Of a stretch of DNA of 17,136 nucleotides, positions 8,501 through 14,409 are shown one piece after another (the stretch's first letter is position 1; every line of letters starts with the position of its first letter). The notes under the pieces are model-generated. The model searched no databases. It was not told where the DNA came from and was given only the letters and a program-made list of their open reading frames with translations. Made by a program: the position numbers and the translations under genes. This stretch comes from Labilithrix luteola (lineage in GTDB: Bacteria > Myxococcota_A > Polyangia > Polyangiales > Polyangiaceae), in assembly GCA_026225435.1 (NCBI GenBank), contig JAMFST010000958.1, forward strand, positions 1 to 17,136. The letters run 5' to 3'.

Positions 8501-9949
8501 GAGCGAGCCGGCGATGTACGTGTAGGCCTCGCCGCGGAAGTCGGCGCCCGGGTCGCCCGTCTCCTTCTGCTGCTGGTCGGTGTACACGAGCAGAGCGACG
8601 AACTCCCGCGTGGCGGCGTCGTAGCGCTGCTGCTTGAAGAGCGTCCAGCTGTATTTGTACAGAGAGACGCCGTACAGCGGCGGCTTCTTCCAGACCATCG
8701 AGTGCTGGTAGGCGGAGGCGGCGCGGTCGTAGTCCCACACGGCGCCGACCTCGTCGGGCGTGACACCGCCGCGGAGATCGAGCTGGTCGAACTCCCAGTT
8801 GCCGATCTGCCACCAGATCTCGGCCACGTACTTGGGGTCCTGCCCCGGCGTCAGGTTCGGCTGGGCGACCGCAACACAGTCTTGAGGGTACGGATCGACG
8901 AACTCGCCGTCGGCACCGTGACCGGCCTTCTTGTAGTCGGCGTGCATCGCCCGCCAGCCGTTCCAGTACTGCGTGTCGTGATCCTGCGGCAGCGGGACGA
9001 TGGTGTCCCCGTCCGGGTTCTTCGGATCGGGAGCCGTCGGATAGGGGAACTTGTTGTGGCAGACCAGCGAGCGCCACACCTGCTGCGCTTCTTCCGTCCG
9101 CCCCGAGTCGTTGTAGGCGTGGCCGAGGAAGTAGAAGATGCCCGCCCGCTCGGTGTAGTCGGGGAACTCGTGGACCACGCGCTTGTACAGCGCGATGGCC
9201 GGCTTGAGGCCGGTCTCGAGCGGCTCGGTGGTGTCCTCCGAGCGGGCGCGCTCCTCGTAGAGCGCCGCCAGGCGGTACATCGCGTCGGGGGTCGCCTCCG
9301 GCTGCGCGTTGGGGCCGCTGTACTTGGCGACGAACTCCTCGAGCCGCTTGATGGCGGTCTCGCGCGCGGCGGTGAGCTCCTTCTTCTCCGCCTTGATGTC
9401 GCGATCCAGGCTGGAGAGGATCTCCCGCTTCTTCTCCTGGTAGTGGAGCTTGATGATGTCCGTGACGGTGTCACGGTAGTCCTTCGCCCCCTTGGCGTAG
9501 GCGTCGGCCTGCTGCTCGAGCGTCGAGAGCGCGGCCAGCTGCGCGGCGGTGGGGGGCGGCGGCGGCGGCGAGCTCGGACGCGGCGGGAGGGCGAGCGTCG
9601 GAGGCGGTGCCGTCTGGGTGTAGACGCCGGAGCCGCCATCGGAGGACTCGGCCACGCCGCCGTCGGCCGAAGCCGACGCGGAGAGCGCGGTCGTGGCCGA
9701 GGCGCCGGCGTCCTTGCCCCCCTTCCCCTTGCCGGCCTTGCCGGTGGTGCTCGAGGGCGCGCCGGCGTCGGCCGAGAGCGAACGGCGCGTGGTCTTCGCG
9801 TCGGCCTGGGTCTCCGCGGCGGGCATGCAAACGACCGCGGTCGCGACGGCGACGCCGGCTCCGAAGAGGATCCGGCTCGCGTACCTTCGCGCAACTCCGG
9901 GACCAGATTTCGGCACGGATCTCGGCGCGACTTTGGAGGGCGTACGCAT
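5555..9949 (-). CDS. Giant periplasmic TPR protein, GltD/AgmU-like
   Basis: This 1464-aa protein has an N-terminal signal sequence or anchor: basic residues 6-26, then a hydrophobic stretch at 27-45. Residues 50-137 are a low-complexity Ala/Ser/Gly segment ending in a Pro run (PPRPSSPPPPPP). A charged helical region follows (140-210). The rest is a long series of TPR-like helical repeats (e.g. AMYRLAALYEERARSEDT, YFLGHAYNDSGRTEEAQQVW, EYYVGETYFLYGDFVNAKAR, AAYAYKQLGDFNKAIELYNK). No lipobox and no catalytic motif are visible. It starts with ATG 2 bp after the previous stop, with an AGAGGAAAG ribosome site. In M. xanthus, GltD (AgmU, ~1200 aa) is the large TPR protein encoded just before GltE. 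This one is longer, mainly through the N-terminal low-complexity segment. It is probably a periplasmic scaffold. Confidence 0.84.
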   Translation of the reverse strand: MRTPSKVAPRSVPKSGPGVARRYASRILFGAGVAVATAVVCMPAAETQADAKTTRRSLSADAGAPSSTTGKAGKGKGGKDAGASATTALSASASADGGVAESSDGGSGVYTQTAPPPTLALPPRPSSPPPPPPTAAQLAALSTLEQQADAYAKGAKDYRDTVTDIIKLHYQEKKREILSSLDRDIKAEKKELTAARETAIKRLEEFVAKYSGPNAQPEATPDAMYRLAALYEERARSEDTTEPLETGLKPAIALYKRVVHEFPDYTERAGIFYFLGHAYNDSGRTEEAQQVWRSLVCHNKFPYPTAPDPKNPDGDTIVPLPQDHDTQYWNGWRAMHADYKKAGHGADGEFVDPYPQDCVAVAQPNLTPGQDPKYVAEIWWQIGNWEFDQLDLRGGVTPDEVGAVWDYDRAASAYQHSMVWKKPPLYGVSLYKYSWTLFKQQRYDAATREFVALLVYTDQQQKETGDPGADFRGEAYTYIAGSLTNLDFVGPGPNDPFIQRPDILDTEPRPDVAEKKLHVAIDRVRDPSLIPQDRPWTIEIYKALAEEFRSLNQFNNAIEIYDTILKKWPMDPTAPEVQNSIAETYDQMNITKRSDSPEHEEIAGKALAARTALANYIGNSAWVDANKDNPQAIEDAEKLVRGGLRQAAVQHTNNGKAALVEASNSTDPNHQIETLTRAESEYKLAALDWAGFLKQDENAPDAYESRYWLADARHQGVRIAVVLHKLKPQQFGEPTSEEITTAKASAIDVRDSNEDDKYLDNSALFVVDESDIDRDLAYQRFDDSAGSQGVERRSELKFTGDGADKKVVKDVIPPVVTNSMQARDEYIQRVPEKLDPDHNAVAYEYYVGETYFLYGDFVNAKARYQPMYEKHCGKDEYGYRAWEKLITMSNASRDVDTSRKLAEAEKTKSCAVNAEQKGSAGLIVNPTLQEAAYVDARKKFEQARNSPPGPERDKLWREAGGLYEAALSAAPARDEAPEAAMNAAYAYKQLGDFNKAIELYNKFITEYGSDARLAGLQNGDAKAKVAPNPKKYAERLQYLNDAYDALGTTYYSFFNYQRAAETYEKVAGNQRFSEDKRKTAAKNAIVIYAAMGQRDKAQAADRLINQLHPTPDEKLAADYQLADYDYKQWDPHAGDSGANRQSRIAALDALTHFYTQNRHNTAAGKYTTEAAYQIGKMKKQGGDADYRSWYKTTILAWEDFKAHAKVDAKGKNEATLPPFVDYAAECEYALVDEDIHAKWDTAPDRKTYSGAIDEILGKFDDKGQRKTKGRYIADTEAADKYDLALDHIVKTYASVEWVPTAMARQGSIYDGLRTGLYNTVPPQLKYFTPAQDKALKALENSGRDALAEKADDLRGKAREGWRSKKDSELAGSDQAMVRRYASAVALARKYNVRNDAVQHAIEKLAYYTDIIGEAKMREYVTATPDPIDGSKKLEYRDGMYVQSRPGLTSTPAANGGASFAPVAP

Positions 9950-9951
9950 GA

Positions 9952-12360
9952 CTACTTTCCTCTGCCTCCGGACGTGTCGCCCGAGTCGTCGATGACTTCC
10001 TTGAGCTCCTCGTCGAGCAGCTGCTCCTCGCGCGAGCGCTCGGTCTGCAGCTGGCGGACGCGCGACTGCTCTTCCTCGCGCACCTCCCAGGCTTGCTCGG
10101 TCACGCCGACGTCGGCGCGGAGGATCATGTTGCGCAGACGATCGCGCACCAGGGTGAAGTTGCGCTCCGCCACGTGGCCGACGAGATCGCGGGCCTCGCC
10201 ATCGAGGGTGCCGAGCTGCGCCTCGTAGCCGACCAGCTTGTCCCGCTCGCCGTCGATCTTGGCGCGGAGCTGACCGATGCGCTCGGCGACGCGGGCCTCG
10301 AGCTGATTGAACGCCTCGATGAGGTGGTCTTCGTCCTGGCGCGCGCGCGCGAGCACCGGCTGGGCCTGCGCGGCGAACACCTGCGAGTCACGCCCCGCCT
10401 TGCCGTCGACCACCAGCGTGACCTCGCGGTCGAGCGCGTCGCGGAAGGCCATGCGCGCCTGCGCGTCCGCCTGGTAGCGCGCGTCGCCGACGCCGATCTG
10501 CGCGCGACCGAGCTCGATCTGGCGACGCAGCTCGGTGATCTGATCCTGCGAGCCCTTGAGGAAACGCGTCTCCTCGTCGAGGCTGGTGTTGAAGCGGGCG
10601 ATGGCGGCCGGATCGCGGGTCACGCCCGAGATCGAGTTGTCCTTGAGGACGCGACGCAGCCCGTTGACCACCGCGTTGAGCTGGTCGACCTCCTGGGTGC
10701 GGCGGGTCAGCTCCTGGGACAGCTCGTTCCACTGCCCGACCCCCTGCTGCTCGCGCTTGGCGAACTCGCCGGAGTTGGTCGGCAGCGTGCCGATGGATCC
10801 CATCAGCTGCCGGCGCACGGCGCGCGCCTGGGCAAGGTCGCCCGACACCTCGTTCGGCTCCTCGTCGTCGAGACCGCGGGCCAGCGCGAGGCGGGCACGG
10901 GCGACGCGATTGAGCAGCGCGAGCGCTCGCTCCTCACCGGCTTGCAGCTCGGGGAAGGCGCGCACGCGGTTGGCCGACTCGGTGAGGATGGTGAGCTGCG
11001 TGACCAGCAGGTTGGACTGCTTGATCAGCGTCTTGCACTGGTTCACGTCGTCGATGACGGCGAACGCCATCGGCCCGTCTTCCCCCTCGCGCGCCCAGCG
11101 GATGGTGAGCGGGGGCAGCTGGTCGTTCTGGTCGAGCAGATCGAGCTGCTGCTGCGAGAGCTTGTCGTAGTAGACGGCGACGTCGGTGGTCGAGGTGAGG
11201 AACGACTCGACCTTCGCGCGCATCGGGTCGTACTGCTGCTTCACCTGCAGGTAGAGCGTGAGCGCCTTGTCGAAGGCGCCTGCGCGCAGGAGAAGGTCGG
11301 CACGGAGCAAGGTCCCCTCGCCCACCAGCGGCGAGTTGGGGTCGGCGATGGAGAGCACCTCGAGGGCCCGCTCGGAGCGCTCGACGTCGCCGAGGCGGAC
11401 GTACACCCAGGCGAGCTCGTAGAGCATCGTGTCGAACTCGGGCGATTCGCGCCCGACCTTCGAGTACGCGTCGGCCGCCTGGCCGTACTGCTCCATCTCG
11501 TAGAAGAGGCGGCCGATGGCCATCCACGACAGGTCGATGACGTGCTTGTGGTCGTCGGTGTCCGGCGGGAGCTCGGCGGCGGCGCGGAAGGTGTCGATCG
11601 CCGCCTTGTAGTTCACCGCGACGGCCTGCTTGGCCGAGCCCTTGGCGTTGGGATCGACCGCGCGCGGCTGGCTCTCCTGCGCGATCTTCATCGCGACGAG
11701 CCCCTGGAAGTAGCGCGCCTGGTGGGTGTACGCCGTCTGCTGCCCGACCGCCTGGAGCGCCGCGCTGGCGTTTGTGTAGTCCTTGCGGGCGAAGTAGGCC
11801 TTGCCCTTGGCGTAGTTGAAGCCGGCGTCGACCTGCGCCGGCGGCACCTGGCCGAGGCGAGCGAAGACGTCGTCGAGCCCCTTCAGATCCTGGACCCGCA
11901 GGCTGACGTCGACCATGCGCGACAGGGCGCGGGCGAAGTACGGGTTGAAGCGCGCCTCCGTCCCCCGGTCGACCAGCTGCTTGTAGTCGCGCCGCGCCGC
12001 CAGGTACTCGTGCGAGGCATAGTACGTCTCGGCGCGGAGCCAGAGGGCGTCCGGGTAGCTCGGGGTGTCCGGGAACTCCTCGAGGATCTCGCTGAAGACG
12101 ACGCTCGCGCGGTTGTAGTCCTTGCTCCGGTACAGCAGCTCGCCGTTGGCCACGCGCTGCTCGGGGGTGAGCCGCTCGGCCTCGGCTTGCTTGACCGCGC
12201 CGGAGACGGTGCTCGCCTCACGGTCGACGGCAGCGACCTCGGTCTGCGCGTTGCTCAGCTCGTCGTTGGCGCCTGCCCAGGCGAGCGCCGGCGAGAAGCC
12301 CTGGATCAAAGCGGCGCTCGCGACGACGATGGCGGACGCGCGTGGTGCGCGTCGTTTCAT
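9952..12360 (-). CDS. Secreted TPR/coiled-coil protein upstream of the gltD-like gene
   Basis: This 802-aa protein has a signal peptide (MKRRAPRASA, a hydrophobic core, and Ala-Leu-Ala-Trp-Ala-Gly near residue 30). Residues ~65-380 are TPR-like repeats (GELLYRSKDYNRASVVFSEI, ALWLRAETYYASHEYLAARR, AWVYVRLGDVERSERALEVL). Residues ~440-530 are helical, and ~545-625 and 685-790 are strongly charged coiled coils rich in Gln, Glu, Arg and Leu. It ends in an acidic/Gly tail. The reading frame extends further upstream, but ATG at 12360 is chosen because it overlaps the previous stop (ATGA), has GGGAG 7 nt upstream, and gives a proper signal peptide. No enzyme motif is seen. The TPR plus coiled-coil layout suggests a periplasmic scaffold working with the adjacent giant TPR protein. 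I cannot assign an M. xanthus Glt letter to it. Confidence 0.82.
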   Translation of the reverse strand: MKRRAPRASAIVVASAALIQGFSPALAWAGANDELSNAQTEVAAVDREASTVSGAVKQAEAERLTPEQRVANGELLYRSKDYNRASVVFSEILEEFPDTPSYPDALWLRAETYYASHEYLAARRDYKQLVDRGTEARFNPYFARALSRMVDVSLRVQDLKGLDDVFARLGQVPPAQVDAGFNYAKGKAYFARKDYTNASAALQAVGQQTAYTHQARYFQGLVAMKIAQESQPRAVDPNAKGSAKQAVAVNYKAAIDTFRAAAELPPDTDDHKHVIDLSWMAIGRLFYEMEQYGQAADAYSKVGRESPEFDTMLYELAWVYVRLGDVERSERALEVLSIADPNSPLVGEGTLLRADLLLRAGAFDKALTLYLQVKQQYDPMRAKVESFLTSTTDVAVYYDKLSQQQLDLLDQNDQLPPLTIRWAREGEDGPMAFAVIDDVNQCKTLIKQSNLLVTQLTILTESANRVRAFPELQAGEERALALLNRVARARLALARGLDDEEPNEVSGDLAQARAVRRQLMGSIGTLPTNSGEFAKREQQGVGQWNELSQELTRRTQEVDQLNAVVNGLRRVLKDNSISGVTRDPAAIARFNTSLDEETRFLKGSQDQITELRRQIELGRAQIGVGDARYQADAQARMAFRDALDREVTLVVDGKAGRDSQVFAAQAQPVLARARQDEDHLIEAFNQLEARVAERIGQLRAKIDGERDKLVGYEAQLGTLDGEARDLVGHVAERNFTLVRDRLRNMILRADVGVTEQAWEVREEEQSRVRQLQTERSREEQLLDEELKEVIDDSGDTSGGRGK

Positions 12361-13286
12361 TTGACGCTCCCGCCACCTGCCGCCGGCGCTGCGGTGGCCG
12401 GACGCGCCGGGGGAGCCGCAGGGGCCGAACCGCCCACGCCCACCGGACCGGCGGAGCCCGCGATGGGGGCGACCTTCTCGTGCCACTCGACCGCCGGGCG
12501 CTGCTCGAGCGGCGTGGTGACGCCCCCCTTCTCGAGCGCGGTGGCGGTCAGCGCGAGGGTCTTGCCCTCGACGGCGGTGAAGGAGTGGCTCGACTTGACC
12601 TCGAACTTGTACCCCTTCAGGTAGGTGAAGACGCCGTAGCCGTTCCCCTGGAAGTTCAGCAGCACCTGCACGGTGTGGTCGCCGGCGGGGATCGACCCGC
12701 TGAAGATGGGGATGTCCTTCTGATCGGCCAGGGCGCCCGTCTCGTCGCTCTTGTTGTACTGGACGGTGCCGTCGATGACGAAGACGGCCTTCACCAGCTT
12801 GAAGGCGCTCGACATCTCGTCGTCGAAGTTCACCTCGGCGCGCGAGCCGGCGGCGCCACCCGAGAGGATGGTGTCCGAGAGGAGCGCCAGGCGGGTGTGG
12901 CTACGGCGGATCTGGTCCTTCAGCTCGTCGACGCGCCCTTCGAGGTCGCGCAGGCGGACGGCGTAGGTGGCGCCATCCATGGGGGCGGCGGAGGCGACCG
13001 TGGTGCCCGCCTTCGGAGCGCCGGCGTCGCCGAGCGTCACCGTGCCGCTGGCCGCGCCGACCCCGGAGGTGCCGGGGGCGCCTGCGTCGGACGCGGTGGG
13101 GAGGAGGCTGGCCGCGGCAGCGGCGCCGCTGGCGTCCGCGCCGGCGTCCTTCGACTTGGCGCCACGGGAGGCACCGAGGGTGCGTGCGTGCGTTTGCGCT
13201 CCCGCCTGCGTTCCAAAGAGCGTGACCGTGCCGCCGATGGAGAGCGACAGGGCAACGGCCACTACGAGAGCACCACGACGACGCAT
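12357..13286 (-). CDS. Secreted coiled-coil plus beta-domain protein, first gene of the operon
   Basis: This 309-aa protein has a signal peptide (1-30: MRRRG, a hydrophobic run, then Thr-Gln-Ala-Gly-Ala). Residues 31-105 are a low-complexity Ala/Gly/Ser segment. Residues ~107-140 are a coiled coil (RLRDLEGRVDELKDQIRRSH). Residues ~160-258 form a beta-sandwich-like domain (KAVFVIDGTVQYNKSD, IPIFSGSIPAGDHTVQVLLN, YLKGYKFEV, KTLALTATALEKGG). An Ala/Pro-rich tail ends it. As I recall, relatives are often labelled dihydrolipoamide acetyltransferase in databases. No lipoyl or catalytic acyltransferase motif is present, so that name should not be used. The ATG at 13286 has GGAAGGAA 8 nt upstream; a GTG at 13322 lacks such a site. 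As the operon leader it is likely part of the same envelope assembly. Its exact function is unknown. Confidence 0.8.
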   Translation of the reverse strand: MRRRGALVVAVALSLSIGGTVTLFGTQAGAQTHARTLGASRGAKSKDAGADASGAAAAASLLPTASDAGAPGTSGVGAASGTVTLGDAGAPKAGTTVASAAPMDGATYAVRLRDLEGRVDELKDQIRRSHTRLALLSDTILSGGAAGSRAEVNFDDEMSSAFKLVKAVFVIDGTVQYNKSDETGALADQKDIPIFSGSIPAGDHTVQVLLNFQGNGYGVFTYLKGYKFEVKSSHSFTAVEGKTLALTATALEKGGVTTPLEQRPAVEWHEKVAPIAGSAGPVGVGGSAPAAPPARPATAAPAAGGGSVK

Positions 13287-13294
13287 GAGACGGG

Positions 13295-13302
13295 TTCCTT
13301 CC
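13295..13302 (-). promoter_or_regulatory. Ribosome binding site deciding the first operon start
   Basis: The transcribed strand reads GGAAGGAA, then 8 nt, then ATG at 13286. This favours the ATG over the in-frame GTG at 13322. Confidence 0.6.
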
Positions 13303-13339
13303 GCGACGAGAGCGAGCCGCACCTGCTCGATGTCGCGGG

Positions 13340-13369
13340 AGTCTAGGCGGCGGGGCGAGCCTCACGCAA
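13340..13369 (-). promoter_or_regulatory. Candidate leftward sigma-70-like promoter for the glt-like operon
   Basis: On the minus strand, TTGCGT (13369-13364) and TAGACT (13345-13340) are separated by 18 bp. TAGACT matches the -10 consensus at four of six bases, and TTGCGT matches TTGACA only at the first three. Transcription would start near 13333, about 47 nt before the first ATG. The position, directly upstream of the nine-gene block, is the main support. Confidence 0.45.
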
Positions 13370-13447
13370 CGACGACGAAGCTGCCACCTGAGGTTTGCCC
13401 ACGCGACGGAGGCCGGGTCCGTTCGTCACGCCCCTCCCCTTCGAGAC

Positions 13448-13480
13448 GGTTGTCACGGACGGGAAAAGCGCCGTACAACC
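13448..13480 (+). promoter_or_regulatory. Candidate rightward promoter inside an inverted repeat
   Basis: TTGTCA (13450-13455, five of six consensus bases) and TACAAC (13474-13479, four of six) are 18 bp apart and point at the sigma-factor gene. The predicted start is near 13486, giving a leader of about 80 nt. The same stretch is an inverted repeat: GGTTGT-C-ACGG (13448-13458) faces CCGTACAACC (13471-13480), with one extra C in the left arm. The repeat covers both hexamers, as expected for an operator or as a chance overlap. Confidence 0.5.
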
Positions 13481-13557
13481 ATCCACCTTCCCCCTCCTGC
13501 CATGGTCCGCGCACGGATTTCCGCCAGATCCTTTCGCCTCGCGCCGCGTCTTAGCGG

Positions 13558-13562
13558 GGAGG
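13558..13562 (+). promoter_or_regulatory. Strong Shine-Dalgarno before the sigma-factor start
   Basis: GGAGG followed by AAAC and ATG at 13567 is the best ribosome site near this gene. The later in-frame starts (GTG 13711, ATG 13723, ATG 13729) have none. This supports the long form of the protein. Confidence 0.6.
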
Positions 13563-13566
13563 AAAC

Positions 13567-14343
13567 ATGGGACTGGCACTCGCACCGACGTGGGAACGAC
13601 AGAGCGGCAGCCTCGCCGACGGCGCTGACGACGAAGCGGAACCGCGCGACTCGGGCGTGTTTCGGCGTGTTTCACCGCGCCCTCGGTCACCACACACCGG
13701 CGCTCCGCGCGTGACCGGCAAGATGGTCATGCCGCCCGAGATCAGCGACGAGGCGCTCATGCAGCGCTTCCAGGAGGGGGACCGATCCGCCTTCACCGCG
13801 CTGGTCCGCCGCCACCAGGGGCGCCTGTACAATTTTACCCTGCGCACCTTGCGCAGCCCGCAGCTGGCCGAGGACGTCACCCAGGAGGCCTTCGTCCGGG
13901 TGGTGCACCGCTCGGCGGATTTTCGCGGGTCGTCCAAGTTCTCCACCTGGCTGCACGCCATCGCCCGCAACCTGTGCATCGACGAGCTGCGCAAGGCGAA
14001 GCACCGCCGGCACGCCTCGCTCGACGCCCCGGCGCATGGCTCAGCCGATGACGGCGAAGCCGGCCGGCCGCTCGGGGAAGAGATCGCCGGGACCGGGCAG
14101 GAGCCGGAGCGCGCCACCGGAGGAAACGAGCTGAAGGACCGGATCGCCCGGGCCGTCGATCTCCTGCCGGACGACCAGCGCGAGGTCTTCCTCCTGCGCG
14201 AGATCTCCAACCTTCCGTTCGCGGAGATAGCCGAGATCGTGAAGGTTCCTGAGCCGACGGTGAAGAGCCGGATGCGCTACGCCCTCGAGCGGCTCCAGGC
14301 CGCGCTCGCCGAGTACGAGGAGTTCGCCCGCGCCTTGAAGTAA
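13567..14343 (+). CDS. ECF-type RNA polymerase sigma factor (RpoE-like)
   Basis: This 258-aa protein contains sigma region 2 at residues ~75-146 (ALVRRHQGRLYNFTLRTLRS, AEDVTQEAFVRVVHRSADFR, FSTWLHAIARNLCIDELRK). Region 4 lies at ~190-245 (LLPDDQREVFLLREISNLPF, AEIAEIVKVPEPTVKSRMRY), with the recognition helix at VPEPTVKSRMRYALERL. The two are joined by a ~45-residue acidic linker; there are no regions 1.1 or 3, as expected for group 4. It would direct RNA polymerase to a specific promoter set when released by its anti-sigma factor. The start at 13567 gives a 52-residue extension before MVMPPEISDEALMQRF. That extension is unusual and has a weaker G/C third-position bias, but it has the only strong ribosome site. 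The next gene, 66 bp downstream, encodes the probable anti-sigma partner. Family call is very strong; the exact start is uncertain. Confidence 0.93.
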   Translation: MGLALAPTWERQSGSLADGADDEAEPRDSGVFRRVSPRPRSPHTGAPRVTGKMVMPPEISDEALMQRFQEGDRSAFTALVRRHQGRLYNFTLRTLRSPQLAEDVTQEAFVRVVHRSADFRGSSKFSTWLHAIARNLCIDELRKAKHRRHASLDAPAHGSADDGEAGRPLGEEIAGTGQEPERATGGNELKDRIARAVDLLPDDQREVFLLREISNLPFAEIAEIVKVPEPTVKSRMRYALERLQAALAEYEEFARALK

Positions 14344-14362
14344 CCGATTCTCGTACACACGC

Positions 14363-14368
14363 TAAAAT
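14363..14368 (+). promoter_or_regulatory. Possible -10 element before the anti-sigma gene
   Basis: TAAAAT is a five-of-six match to TATAAT and stands out in this GC-rich gap (14344-14409). A -35-like TTGAAG at 14335-14340 is 22 bp away, which is too far. A separate promoter is therefore only a weak possibility; read-through from the sigma gene is the default. Confidence 0.22.
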
Positions 14369-14409
14369 AGACCTCCACACCGAGACACGCGACCGCCCTC
14401 CCCCCTCTC

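Noticed and set aside
5417..10228. 1603-codon plus-strand open frame
   Set aside because: It lies antisense to the TPR genes. Its product is Arg/Val/Leu/Gly-rich with no domain, as expected from the reverse of G/C-biased codons. The minus strand has signal peptides, TPRs and ribosome sites.
10093..12624. 843-codon plus-strand open frame
   Set aside because: Antisense shadow of the 802-aa TPR/coiled-coil gene; no recognisable domain or start signal.
12357..13286. Dihydrolipoamide acetyltransferase identity
   Set aside because: As I recall, database entries for similar proteins carry this name, but there is a signal peptide, a coiled coil and no lipoyl or catalytic motif.
13404..13420. Imperfect dyad ACGGA/TCCGT between the divergent promoters
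   Set aside because: Only 5 bp per arm with a 7-nt gap; expected by chance at this base composition.
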